Below are positions 33,501 to 45,178 of a stretch of 64,000 nucleotides of DNA, one piece after another. Made by a program: the position numbers and the translations under genes. Within the stretch, counting starts at the first letter, position 1. The number at the start of each line of letters is the position of its first letter. This DNA is from Nymphaea colorata (lineage: Eukaryota; Streptophyta; Magnoliopsida; Nymphaeales; Nymphaeaceae), in the NCBI RefSeq assembly GCF_008831285.2, contig NC_045149.1, positions 15,898,578 to 15,962,577 on the forward strand, written 5' to 3'. Below the pieces are notes generated by a model. The model was not told the origin of the DNA, did not search any database, and saw only the letters and a list, made by a program, of their open reading frames with translations.

Positions 33501-36500
33501 AATACATAGTTTTTGTCTTGAACTACTTATGCTAGAAATGTCTTATCTACGTTGATGTTTGAGTGAAAATTTGATAGCTTCTAATGAAACTGTTACTTCT
33601 AATCCTGCTGTTGCTGGAGCGTGGAGGCGCTTTGGCAGGCACTTTTGAACCCTTAAATTTTAATATTATATCCATCAAAAGCAGTTAAGTTGATTAGCAA
33701 GGGTTAACTGCCTAAGCTTTCAGCATCATTGTACCACTAAATTAATTATCATTAAAGGAGAAGAGTCATATGCTACTTCTTTGGCTGGCGTGTATCATTT
33801 CCTCAAATTGTATTCTGCAGACCATGTAGAGACGGCAGATACTTATTTGTGTATCTGACGATCTGTTACATATCCTTCTTTCTATATCTGATAATCTGTT
33901 ACTAGCTTTTGTAATGTATTTGAAGAAGCATAAGATGGCAGCAATTTTCCATCTTATTGGTAAACATAAAAACCACAAGTTTGCAAATCTTCTGTTATAG
34001 AAATACTGCAAATGGAATAGATTGCATGCTCTTTGAAGGTTAAAACACATCAGCTAATATATGTCTCTCTTCATGTGATGAGATCTAACTTCTAACGTTC
34101 TAAGCCAACTTCATTTATTTGAACTTGTGATCTTCCTTCCTGGAACAATAATCGATCTTTATCATTTGATAAAAGAAAATCATGGTGCTCTATTTTTTGA
34201 GTGCTTGAGACTTAGGACATACACCAAAGTGGAAGTAGTCACTGTTTGTTTTACAACATAACGGATTTGAAAAATGCCCACAACATCGTGCGATCAGAAT
34301 GTATAAATCGATTGCTTGTAATTCCCATAGAGAAGGTTCTGTTGGCCCAAGAGAAAGTCAAACAACAAAAGGGCTAATTCTTAGAGAACTCGATATCTTT
34401 AATATTGACTAATCTCAATCGACATGAAATAAGAGCACCTCTATTTTGGCATCCAAAAGCATACATCTTTAATGCGAAAGTTAAAATGAAGATGATGAAA
34501 CTTCTCTCAAATATTTTGCAAGACCTATTCAAAAACCACCATGACAAGAACTTCTTTTCTTCAGTGATGATGGGAGTTTTCTTCTTCACCCTCAAGAAGT
34601 AACTTAAATATTCAAACTCACTTTCCTCATGCTTGGTTTTCCTTTATAGAGAGCATTTTTAAATCTTAAAGAGCTGATTTTCTTCAAAAAATGCCTTACA
34701 AATCTCTTCTATGTCAAAACATATAGATACCAGAAACTGGGATTAATTTCTAACATTTTCAAGGTTCCTCAAACTGGATGCAACTGGATTCTTTGTATCC
34801 AGAAAAGATGAATATGGATATTCGTTTTAAACAATAACATGTAATGTCAAATTTATGATGCAAGGCTCATGTAGGATTCGATGTTTCTTTGATCGGAACC
34901 ATGAATCTCACAGGTGCTAGGAGCCTCTTGGTACCTCCTTGCAATCGAGCGTGATGTGTCATGCTGGGAAAAAGTATGCAACTCTCAGGGGCCATGCCAG
35001 TACAGATTCTTGGACTGCCGAAGGATGGACAAGAGTATGGAGGCTCTCAGACAGTCATGGGTTCAATCAAGTAAGGTTACGCGAATATGCAGTCCCAGTA
35101 GTAACTTTTATGAGTATGGAATCTATGGAGATGCGTTAAACTCAGGAGCAACATCTTCAAAGTTTTTCAACAAGTACTTCTATTGCCTCTGGTGGGGACT
35201 GCAAAATCTCAGGTCAGATCCACATATCTTTAAGAAAGTAAATCTTTTTTGATGTCCCATTATCTACAATGCTTCTCAAGTCGAAGGCTTCTATAACCTG
35301 TGCAGCTGTTTGGGACAAAACCTTCAGACAAGCACTTTCGTGGGAGAGATCAGCTTCGCGATTCTGATTGCTGTTCTTGGCCTCGTGCTGTTTGCCTTAT
35401 TAATTGGGAACATGCAGGTGAGTCCCTTTCCTTGGAAAGAATGTATTAGAAATGCTAAATCTTCACTGCTTCCGGACGAAGGGAAACTTCAGTAAGAGGA
35501 TAAGCTTTTTTTTTTTTTTTCATTTTAAAATTTTGCCACCAAAATTCCTTCAAAATAGTAATTAGAAATTCCAAGAGATTGAAGACCACTTGAAACTTGA
35601 AGTTGAAGGGACCTCTGGCCCATGAAAATGATAGACATCCAGGGTCAGATTGAAATACCATTGTGAGAGACACCATCTGTTTCAACTGTTTTCAATATCA
35701 TGGTACGATCTTTATAATGTCAGAGAAATAACTGGATGGTAGCCACTGACTCGCGTACGCACGAGGAATTTGTGGATGTTGCATCTTTATTGTTGTCGTT
35801 TTGTATTTATTTGCGAGACGACGTGACGTGGTTGTCACACTATATTTGTTTGGCATGCTGTACCACCAAACCCAGACGTACTTGCAGTCGACGACGGTGA
35901 GGCTGGAAGAGTGGAGGATCAAGAGAACGGACACGGAGGAGTGGATGAGGCACAGGCAGCTTCCCCCGGATTTGAAGCAATGCGTGCGGAAGTATGATCA
36001 GTACAAGTGGGTGGCAACCAGAGGGGTGGATGAGGAGGCCATCCTCAGGGGCCTCCCCGTCGATCTGCGCCGAGACATCAAGCGCCATCTCTGCCTCGAC
36101 CTCGTTAGACGAGTAAGCGCTTCCCTCCTCCTCGCCTGTATATGTCGTCCCTGCTAAGCGCAGCGTACTCTGCTATTACTACCAAATTGGGCCAGGTTTG
36201 GCTTGTCTCGGTAGCATGAACCGTCGAAATCCAGAGAGCCCTTCCCCTTGTTGGTTCCGCCTCCTGACGTTTTGTCGTTTGGAAGAACAGGTGCCGCTGT
36301 TTGACCAGATGGACGACCAGATGCTGGATGCGATCTGCGAGCGGCTGAAGCCCGCACTGTGCACCAACGGAACCTGCCTCGTCCGCGAGGGTGACCCCGT
36401 CAACGAGATGCTTTTCGTCATCCGGGGCCACCTGGACAGCTACACGACCAACGGCGGGCGCACCGGCTTCTTTAACTCCTGTAGGCTGGGTCCCGGCGAT

Positions 36501-36992
36501 TTCTGCGGCGAGGAGCTGCTAACATGGGCGCTCGACCCGCGGCCCAGCGTCATCCTCCCGTCGTCTACACGGACGGTGAGGGCGCTGGTCGAGGTGGAGG
36601 CCTTCGCCCTCCGCGCCGACGACCTCAAATTCGTCGCCGCCCAGTTCCGCCGCCTCCACAGCAAGCAGCTGCAGCATACGTTCCGCTTCTACTCCCACCA
36701 GTGGCGCACCTGGGCCGCCTGCTTCATCCAGGCCGCCTGGCGCCGATTCAAAAGGCGCAGGGCCGTCGCCGAGCTCCAGCGCTTGGAGAGCCTCGGCTCC
36801 GCCGACACCCCTAACCAGCCGGAGACTCCAGCCCTCGGCATCGCGGTCCGGGCCGCTGCCCGACTGGCGGCGAGTGCCAGGTGGAGTGCTGTGGCTTTCG
36901 GAGGTGGCGCGTCGGAATCCTCGTCAGGCGGTGTCGTTGCCGTCCAGAAACCCAAGGATCCTGACTTCTCTGTGGAGGAAGAGGACGAATGA
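30591..36992 (+). CDS. CNGC15: Cyclic nucleotide-gated ion channel, CNGC15-like (group III), 7 exons, 723 aa
   Basis: This is a Ca2+-permeable channel subunit. CNGC15 proteins act at the nuclear envelope and plasma membrane in Ca2+ signalling for symbiosis and nitrate responses (family knowledge). Exons: 30591-30622, 31581-32157, 33189-33401, 34914-35212, 35306-35417, 35876-36112 and 36291-36992, total 2172 nt with all phases closing. Visible blocks are KVLSRVFSEDYERVRRKILD, VDPLFFYLP in S1, FIRFRTAYIAPSSRVFGRGE (S2-S3), PLSSQIVKTTGVVTETAWAG and the pore GQN filter (377-379). These are followed by LLIGNMQTYLQSTTVRLEEW in the C-linker, a nucleotide-binding fold with GPGDFCGEELLTWALDPR (557-574), and an IQ-like calmodulin site (about 631-647). 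The 32-nt first exon was chosen because it completes SVRFQDD, the conserved N-terminus of this group. Oddities are Cys375 before the filter and much higher GC in exons 6-7 than in exons 2-5. Confidence 0.92.
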
Positions 36993-39870
36993 CTTCGCAT
37001 CCAGCCTGCCAGCTTTCAATTTCTTTTTCAAACATTCGTCCTTTCTTTCTGTCCGTCTTCGTTGATGAAGACGCGGACTCACAAGCGACGGTTGGCGACA
37101 TTAGTGCAGTTCTTCTCACCCGATTGGGACTTGGTCTTAGTGGGTAGGAGTGTAAAGAAGAAGATATATAGTTGTCTTCTTTGGGGGAAAGTTGAAAACC
37201 AGATTGTACGTTATGTAGTTCCACAAATGTTGACGTTGGAGATCCTATGGCGTTTTGTACTTGGTCCAGAATCCTCGTGTTTTTCACATGCCCATGAATA
37301 TAGAAACCATAGTTATAAACGGATCCGGAGCTCAGCAACGCTCTTCCCTGTGGATATGTTTGTCAATCATATTCTGTTATCTCACTTGAACTTCATAACC
37401 AATGGACCTACGAGTCGTCGAGCATGCAAGAAACAATGGCAGTAGTATCAGAATCATTTGATACTGATGTCGGTTTATGCGTAATTTTTAGAAATTTGTG
37501 CCAAAGTTTTGAAGCTTAATTTCCCTGCAAGTGCACTGTAGGACTCGGCCTGTGAGTAGGTATGGATGAATTGGCTATGGGTGCCACAAGAAGGTACGAT
37601 GGTTACAGTATTCCCAGCATGTATACCTTCAGTCTGTACTTTTTCGCACCCCTTCAAATCACCAATGCGTCCTTCCAAACAGCCTTTTGTGCATCTACAC
37701 AGGACATACCTGGTGGATTTGGGGAGGTACACCCATGGAGTTTTACTTGCTGCTCGTTGGAGAGTTCAAGCCAGCAGTTGCAAGTTAGGATCGACTTCAT
37801 CGTACTCTTCAAAGCATATCTCATCCACCACATTTCTTGCGTCAAAACCATCAGACACCCTCTAAGCTTTCATGGAAGTTGACAGTGGAGGCAAAGATGA
37901 CACGACAAACAATTGAAGGGTGTGGTTGAAACGCAGAAATGGAAGCCATTTCCAATCTTAGCACCTCCCTAATCTGCACTGGCTTCTTCCAAATCTGTAA
38001 ATTCGATCAGCCGGATGTTGGCATATTCCATCTCAATATGTCTAATCTTCCCATTCTGCTCTTGAAAAAGGTTCCTAAAGGGGAAGCTACAAGAACCTGA
38101 GAATGGACGAAGCACTTGTATATCTGGAGGCAAGAGTTTAAAGAGATGCATAAGGTGACTAGAGGCTATTTAAACAGATACGTAGCCAGCATTGATTCAA
38201 TGCTATCATTAATTTGTACTTTGTTTCTGCGTCCTTGCTTCATCCACGCGAAAACATTTGCTCATTTTCGCGTTCGCGTAACCTACATTTGTTACTTCCA
38301 ATGAATGGCTACTACCTAACGTGTGATCCAAAATTGTTCAGATCAGAGGCGGTTGGTAAGGATTTCGAAGACAAAAATAGTGTGTGGATAAGAAAGGTCG
38401 TTTCACATTGACTGTTACAGGAGCGTTTGTTCTTTCGTCAAGTGACTGGTGAGAAAAATAAATGTGGACCGTGTCCAACGCTGCGATGGCATAGCAGCAG
38501 AGAATTGAAGACTAAATTACTAGATTAATTACGAATCTGGAACTTAGAATGAGGTAGTGACTGTTACAGTTTGGAACTCCCAGTCCTGCCGGTCTGCATC
38601 GTCAGCTTGTTCATCGTGTTGTCTTTGGGATGATGCTCGGGGTGTAGGCCAAGAATTACCTCTCAAGCGACGCACGATTAGGCATGCGCGGTCCTTGTAT
38701 GGTTTCTAGTTATAGGAAAATTGCCGTCAATTACGGCAGCAAGAATGGAGAACTTGCGATGATAAAATAAATTCACGCGCTCATGATCGAGATCCTTTAC
38801 AACGTGATTGCATAGACATTGTGCTACTACCTTGGAAGTTTCTTTTTCCTCCGCCTTTTTTTTTTTCCTCCAAAAATTCAACTGTAGCCATGTAATCTGC
38901 ATCGTCCAGACCTATAAATTAATAAACCTCATGTACGTTAGATGTTGTGTTGCTGGAGGAACCCTTCCATGTAGTAATATGGCGGACATGGTGTCTGACT
39001 ATATCGCCAGTTATCTTGACAAAGTTGCAGTTTTCTCACGCTTGCTGAAGTCACATACCAGATTTGAGCCTATACCTACCCATATAGGAAATGGACGGAT
39101 AGAGAAAAATCGTTCGTTTTCATACTACTGCTACGGAAGTCTCGAATTGTCGACAAAGGTAAGTCAACTTGGTTCAAGCAGGAAAGGAATGACAGGTGTT
39201 GAGCATGCAGCCATTGTAGAGTCACGGAGGGGAACTTTCTTCGTTATCGTAGACATCCCATCATTAATCATGAACTCTACCTCAGTTATGAGTGGCATCA
39301 AACCCTGTCCTACCTGATTATTATGGGGAGATTCTATGCTACACACTAAGTGGAACGAACGGTGCACATTGGTCTGACATGCCCGTGGATTGCAACATTA
39401 AAGATGCAAGTTGATTTGTTGTAGCCTGCCTAGGTTCATTGTTTATGTTTTGTATACCGTTTAATTGCTGTTTTCTGCACATTCTAAATATTCTTTGCAG
39501 TAAACGGGGAAGTGGGGCGTCCCCGGTTGCCCCATGGAAGAAAAAAGGAGAGCTCAGATCACTAGGAATAAGCAAGATTTTATGAATGAAAATCTATGCA
39601 AGACTTCATAAATGAAAATCTGCTAGATTTCATAAATAAAAATCGACTTTTCAATTGGTCTATTTACACAATGAAGTAGAAGTGATTGATGTGCTGTTTT
39701 GAAATTAAAGTTCTGGACAGTCAAAAATTTTAGCGAAGTTTGCAAAATTAGTTTCTAAACTGCATGCAGTTTGCACAATGCATGTTTTTCCGTCACGCAA
39801 TTTCTTTAATTACATTGCAGGGAAACCAGATTGATTTCCAGCATGTCGTTTCACTTTCACGGCTGTTAGG
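36993..39870. other. 3' flank of CNGC15 and intergenic DNA with weak coding-like relics
   Basis: Several frames have protein-like composition but no known domain. On the minus strand these are 37969-38151 (reading ...RPFSGSCSFPFRNLFQEQNG...), 37475-37732 and 39164-39367. On the plus strand there is 38808-39317 (169 codons). The minus-strand pieces could be scattered remains of one decayed gene, but no family was recognised and no consistent splice model was found. Confidence 0.25.
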
Positions 39871-40146
39871 TGTTAGAACCTGTGGGTTATGTGTCCAGTT
39901 CAGTAGGGAATCATAGGTCTGGTCCTTCGGGGCTGAGTATGCATGTTTGAGTCTGTCACGTTAGGTAGATGGATTGGGTGGACAATAGGAGATAGTAACC
40001 CACCCCAATCAACTGAATCAGAGCATATAAGGTTTTGAGGGAGTTAACCCTAATTATGAATGAATATCGAAGATTGCTGTGAAGGCTGGGCTTTCACTGG
40101 AACAAGTGCGTGAGTTAATCTTCCCCTGTTAGTCTCGGGGCTAACA
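39871..40146. mobile_element. Probable solo LTR of a copia-type retrotransposon
   Basis: The 276-bp segment starts TGTTAGAACC and ends GGGGCTAACA, so its ends are the inverted repeat TGTTAG/CTAACA expected of an LTR. Inside there is a TATA-like CATATAAGG followed by AACCCTAATTATGAATG, typical of the R region of small plant copia LTRs. No internal retroelement sequence flanks it. A 5-bp target duplication was not found at these exact borders (TTAGG before, ACTGC after). It could have decayed, or the call could be slightly off. Confidence 0.55.
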
Positions 40147-43100
40147 ACTGCTTAGACCATGCATGACCATGCTCTTATAAAAGTGAAAATACTTATGAAC
40201 TTACATTTTCCCAATGCACATAAATATATCATAGAGATGATACTCTTAGCCATCTGATGTCTGTCATGTTCTTGGTCACATTAACTGACCATTTTGAGTT
40301 GCATTCAGCATGTCAATGGAAGTACAGACAGTCCTGTCAACATGCATATGAAGTACCATCACATGCTTATTCGTAAGAACCGTCGGAAAATTTGTCAAGA
40401 TGATGATGCATTTGTGGAGTGACGATGAACACAGCTTCCTGAGGAAATTCCAACCAAAAAAAAGAAGAAGAAAAGACCTTCCGAAATATTGAGCACTGAA
40501 TTTTAGTATTTAAATGGTGTCCAATGCTTACATCGTGCAATTGCTTCCAGAAGCCACCATAAATTTCAAATAGCTGACCATCGGCGGAGGTTTTAAGATG
40601 ATCTTTTCCATAACAATATAGACCTTTTCCATATTACGCGATTTTGGCTTTGACTCCATCTGCGAGCTTACCATGAACGTTTGGTCTGAAAGGCATGCGC
40701 GGTCTCAAAACTTCGATCGAGGCTACAGTTTCACCCTACAAAATTGAACAATCCATAAAAGTGACTCTTAATTATACGCCAGCATCACTTATTTCTTGTG
40801 ATCAAAGAAAGCAAGGTAAAATAAGTGGACCATGTGGAATTTTAACGAGCAAACCTTTTACCAAATAGACACAGATGTGCTGGTAATCAAGAAATTGCAA
40901 CCTTTCCTTTCCATCAATTGGTAAGGGTCAACACTAATGGCATTGGTTACTCAACTAATCGTGTACTGAGAGTGGAACAAAACGAAGTTCATTTCGAACG
41001 GAAAGAACTGAATACCTATTAGATCATGAAGCACTCCCGTTAATGATCGTTAACTTAGGATGGTAGAGCTCGACAAGGGTATAATCCCTTGGCCAAGTAC
41101 GAGAGTGATGAACAAGAAGCCAAGGACGGTTTCTACTATAGCTTGGATACTAAAGATCGTCCGGAAATCTACTCTTTATTCCTATTGTTTGTCAGGCCAG
41201 ATCCTTTGGAATCGTCGGACAAAGCCTTGTCCTTTCGCTTGATGCTGAAGAATCTATGAGCCGCACGCTCAAAAATTAGTTCTGGCCACCCACAAAAATT
41301 CCCGTTTCTACAAATAAAGATTCTAGCCAAACGAGGTGCGGGGGGAGAGGATGCAGGCCGGGCGAGCTTCTCACGGCTTCCATACAATGGAATTAGGAAA
41401 TTCAATGTTTCTGTGAAACAATAAAACAGAGAGACGCAGAGGTACTGTAACTGAACTTGTCCGCTGCAGAAAAAACTTTCTTATGAACTTTTTCCTTAAG
41501 GTTTCCGGCGCTCTTGTACAGTGGGAATCGCAAAAGAACGCATATTCATGTCATAGCTCTAGCTTACCGTTCAACGTACAAGCTAAAGTTTTTCTTCGTA
41601 TAGTAAGCTGCGCTCAAACTTAATACCGCTAATTGAGCACTTGACTTCAAGCATTTTTGAAGTCCCTTGACCCCTACCCAAGTTCAGCAAAAGTGCTCGA
41701 GTAATTGTATCCATAATGATTTGCCTACTCTCCTCAAGCGCTGTTCATCTTTGGGTTTTTCTGTCACTCACAATCTCAAGTGTCAAATTTCAGTATGCAG
41801 TGCCACAGTGCAGAATCCTCTCCTTTTATCAAATAGCAGCACAAGTAAAAGGTTAAACCAAATCAACCAACAGTTTATAATAGATTTTTACGTGACAGTT
41901 CAGCGCGGTGTCCGAAAACTCAAGCACCTTTTTTGGCTTTCCTTCTTTGCAAGTTGGTGGCGTTTTGTGTAGGCTCTCTGGTCAGAACACAGTCAATCTT
42001 GAAGCTCTAATGCTCCATTTATTTCCCACAATCATCCCACATCTCAAGCATATCCAGTGCCCTTTGACCCGTATCTTCGGCACGATTTGCAAGATTATCA
42101 GCGAATCGCAGCAAGCCTTATCACATTTGTGACATTGACTAAACATGCTTTTGTCTCTTGCTTTTTTTGTGGTGTCTGATCTTATCAAATCTTTGATACA
42201 ACATGTTCTCTTGCTCCATGAAAAAGAGTGACCGTCCCACAAGCTTCAAAAATCTAACAATGTCAACAGTGGCATACAAAAAGCAGGTCTCGTGTTTAGG
42301 ATCCAGCAACAGTGGCACATGAATGACAGGCGGAACCAAAAACTTGTGAAGTTTTTAGATATTACAGTGGAGCAAAGACGTTTCCTGCTTCAAGATTAAG
42401 CCTTTCAAAATGCGCGCACGGCAGCTATGCTTTTGAATCAAAACATGGGGTACACAACCCTCTTTTAAGAGAGATGGTCCAGTACTTCCCCTCTGGATCT
42501 ATGGCCCAAACTTTTGGCACATACATAGAGCCGTGACTTCTTCATGCCTTTGTAAGTTCAGTGTTTTGTACAATGTCTCCCCCTCCCAGACCCCTTGGAG
42601 ATGCCGAGGACCACATGCATTGATGTCAGGTGACTTCATTTAAAAATGACTGATATCTTTTAGGCCTCTATCATGGCTCAATTAGGATGTGAAACTAAAC
42701 CTGGTTGTCACTTGTTTGGTCATTCTATCAGTTTTGTTGCCTTATGTGCCCTTAAATTCCTCAAACAATTGACATTTAGCCCCCCTCAAGGGCATAAAAC
42801 ATTTCACTGTTGTCTTTCTGAAGATGTAAACATTCTAAAGATGTAAATTAAGGGAAAGACAATGTCTTTCACTTTATTTATGAATAGATCTTCCATTTTT
42901 TTTAAGTAAAAATTGAATTTGCCACTTTTTACTTTTATTTGTTGTAGTAGGCTCCCAAAAAGAAGGCGCCCGTAACTTCTTTTTTTTTTTTTGTTTTTTT
43001 CTTTCACCTTCCCTAGGAATGAGGGCTCTGTTTCCCTTTGGCGTACGTGTTGAACACCCATCCGTTAGGATCAATTTTTGGTTCTATTGCATGTTGCCAA

Positions 43101-44090
43101 GAAAGGAAGAAAAACATCAGGTCATAGATTCCAGTGTCCAATGAAGACCGCATTTGTCGTTATCATCAGGGAAACAAACCTTTTATCCTTGTCTGATATT
43201 CTGAGAACCTTAGCTTCGCACTGTTGATCGAAGGATAGGTTGACGCCTATCAATCTACGAATTGATAAGGCGTTGTTATCTGGACCACGTGTTCAGATTG
43301 CACTTGCTAAAAAGACTTGAAAGATTTATCTCCAAAGAAAGAAAAAGAGAAAGCATGCGAGTGATTGACTTCCAATCTCAAAGATCACAGTGGATGTGGT
43401 TCACAGCTAGATCGCAACCACAAGCACATGCATGGCCTATAAAAAAGAATTAAAAGCGAAAAGAACATCAGCTTGGTCAAAATTGGTGCCTCACCACCCC
43501 GACTGCTCAAGTTTTTTATTATTATTATTATTATTCATAAACAAATCGTGATTAATTACAACATTAGTGTCAAATTAATATCCGACCCTAATTTTAGGGC
43601 CCGGATACCCATCCAGGCAGATGCCCACTCACCCTCCAATTAATAATAACAGTAGTAATAATCAAGGCCGACGCTTGGCTTGGATGAAAGCGGCGGACAA
43701 CATGGGACATCCCGATACTTGTGACTACTGGTTACTGCCTGAAATTGAAATGAAAGGGACGGTGGAGGGAGCAGGCAAATGAGTGCACTAACACCATATG
43801 GCTTCGAACAGCGAAGCAAACACCAACTGACCATCACGCCTTTAATAATTTACTTGCAATTATTTCTACCCTCTCCCCCTCCTTTTTCTGGGTCGCACTC
43901 GCTTACAAAACGCTGTTTCGGGAAAAGGTGCACTGCCCAGCCTATATTTTATTGCATGTAACTCTTTCTTTTACCAACATGGAACAAATAACTACACTTG
44001 CTGTGTTTCATACGGAAGCCACTGCTCTTGTGTCATCTTGTCTTTTTTTTTTTTTTTTTTTAACAAAGAAACAAACACCCCGCGGGTTTG
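40147..44090. other. Intergenic DNA, no recognised gene
   Basis: Only short frames on both strands, poly-T/A tracts (for example 42979-42991) and an ATT run at 43518-43534. No transposon ends, RNA genes or conserved domains were recognised. Confidence 0.45.
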
Positions 44091-44125
44091 TGTGTGTCCA
44101 TATCTATACACATAGATAGATATAG

Positions 44126-44131
<6 letters not shown>

Positions 44132-44176
<45 letters not shown>
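44132..44176. repeat. Compound (TA)n-(GA)n microsatellite
   Basis: About 13 TA repeats are followed directly by about 9 GA repeats. TAGATAGATATAGATATA imperfect repeats lie just upstream. Confidence 0.95.
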
Positions 44177-44177
<1 letters not shown>

Positions 44178-45142
44178 GACAGTAATAAGAAGCTTGCTGC
44201 AACATAGTCGGTCTTTTTCCAACAGAAACATGAGACCCATACACTTTATTATGTTTGGGCGGGAATGCTTTGCTTTTTGGAGGCATATTGGGTAGGGGTG
44301 AGCCCGATGGCTAATGAATGATGGCACAAAAATGAATGTGCCGTTCCACAGCTACACCCACGAGGGCCAGGGTGGTGCAGAACTGAAGATAATGCACGGT
44401 CGCTAACAGCATATGGTGATTCATTCAGTCCATTGTCATTTGTGGGCTTGTGTCGGTCAATTTCACTCACAGGGCCATATATATATAATGCGTAGTCATT
44501 CACTTATTCACATGTCGCTTGCCTCTTAAAAGTTAACAATTGGAAGTCTCAGTGGCCTTCAGTCAGTATACATTGTGAGTCTTTCAATAGCAAAAAGTGT
44601 TATTAATTAATGACGTCAATTGGTAGTATGTCAAATAAGTATATAAAATTCTTAAAAATTTCTGATTACAACACGTGATTATTTCAAGATTTAGTGCAAG
44701 AGTATTATGAGCGAGCTGCTCAATTTGACGATTGTAATAATGTTGTCCAAAGCTAACTCACCCAGTAACGTACGTCATCTACTTGGGTTGGTTTCAAATT
44801 TTAAAGCATTCCGAACCAAAGCAACAGATGAACGGAGAGATGAAATTTCTTGGAGACCAGCTTTTACGTAAGTTATTCTCAAGCCCCATCAATTTGCTAA
44901 CGGACGTGGCAGTCACACCTCATCAATGATGAAGCCATTGTCAACGCGTTGGGCAATGATCTGGCCAGGGTGTGAAAAGTAAAAGGAAGAAGGTTTCAGT
45001 GAAAAAATCAAGGTAAGAAACAACAGTGGGTAAAGGTACGGGTAACGAAAGAAGATTGTACCACAATATTTATCTTTTCCGTCCTGTTCAACTCCGTAAG
45101 TGACTGGACATGGTGGAATAAGGCAACGACGGGACGAGATGA

Positions 45143-45178
<36 letters not shown>

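Noticed and set aside
38808-39317. A 169-codon plus-strand frame
   Set aside because: No domain, a poly-Phe stretch from a poly-T tract, and an overlapping minus frame. Kept only as part of the relic finding.
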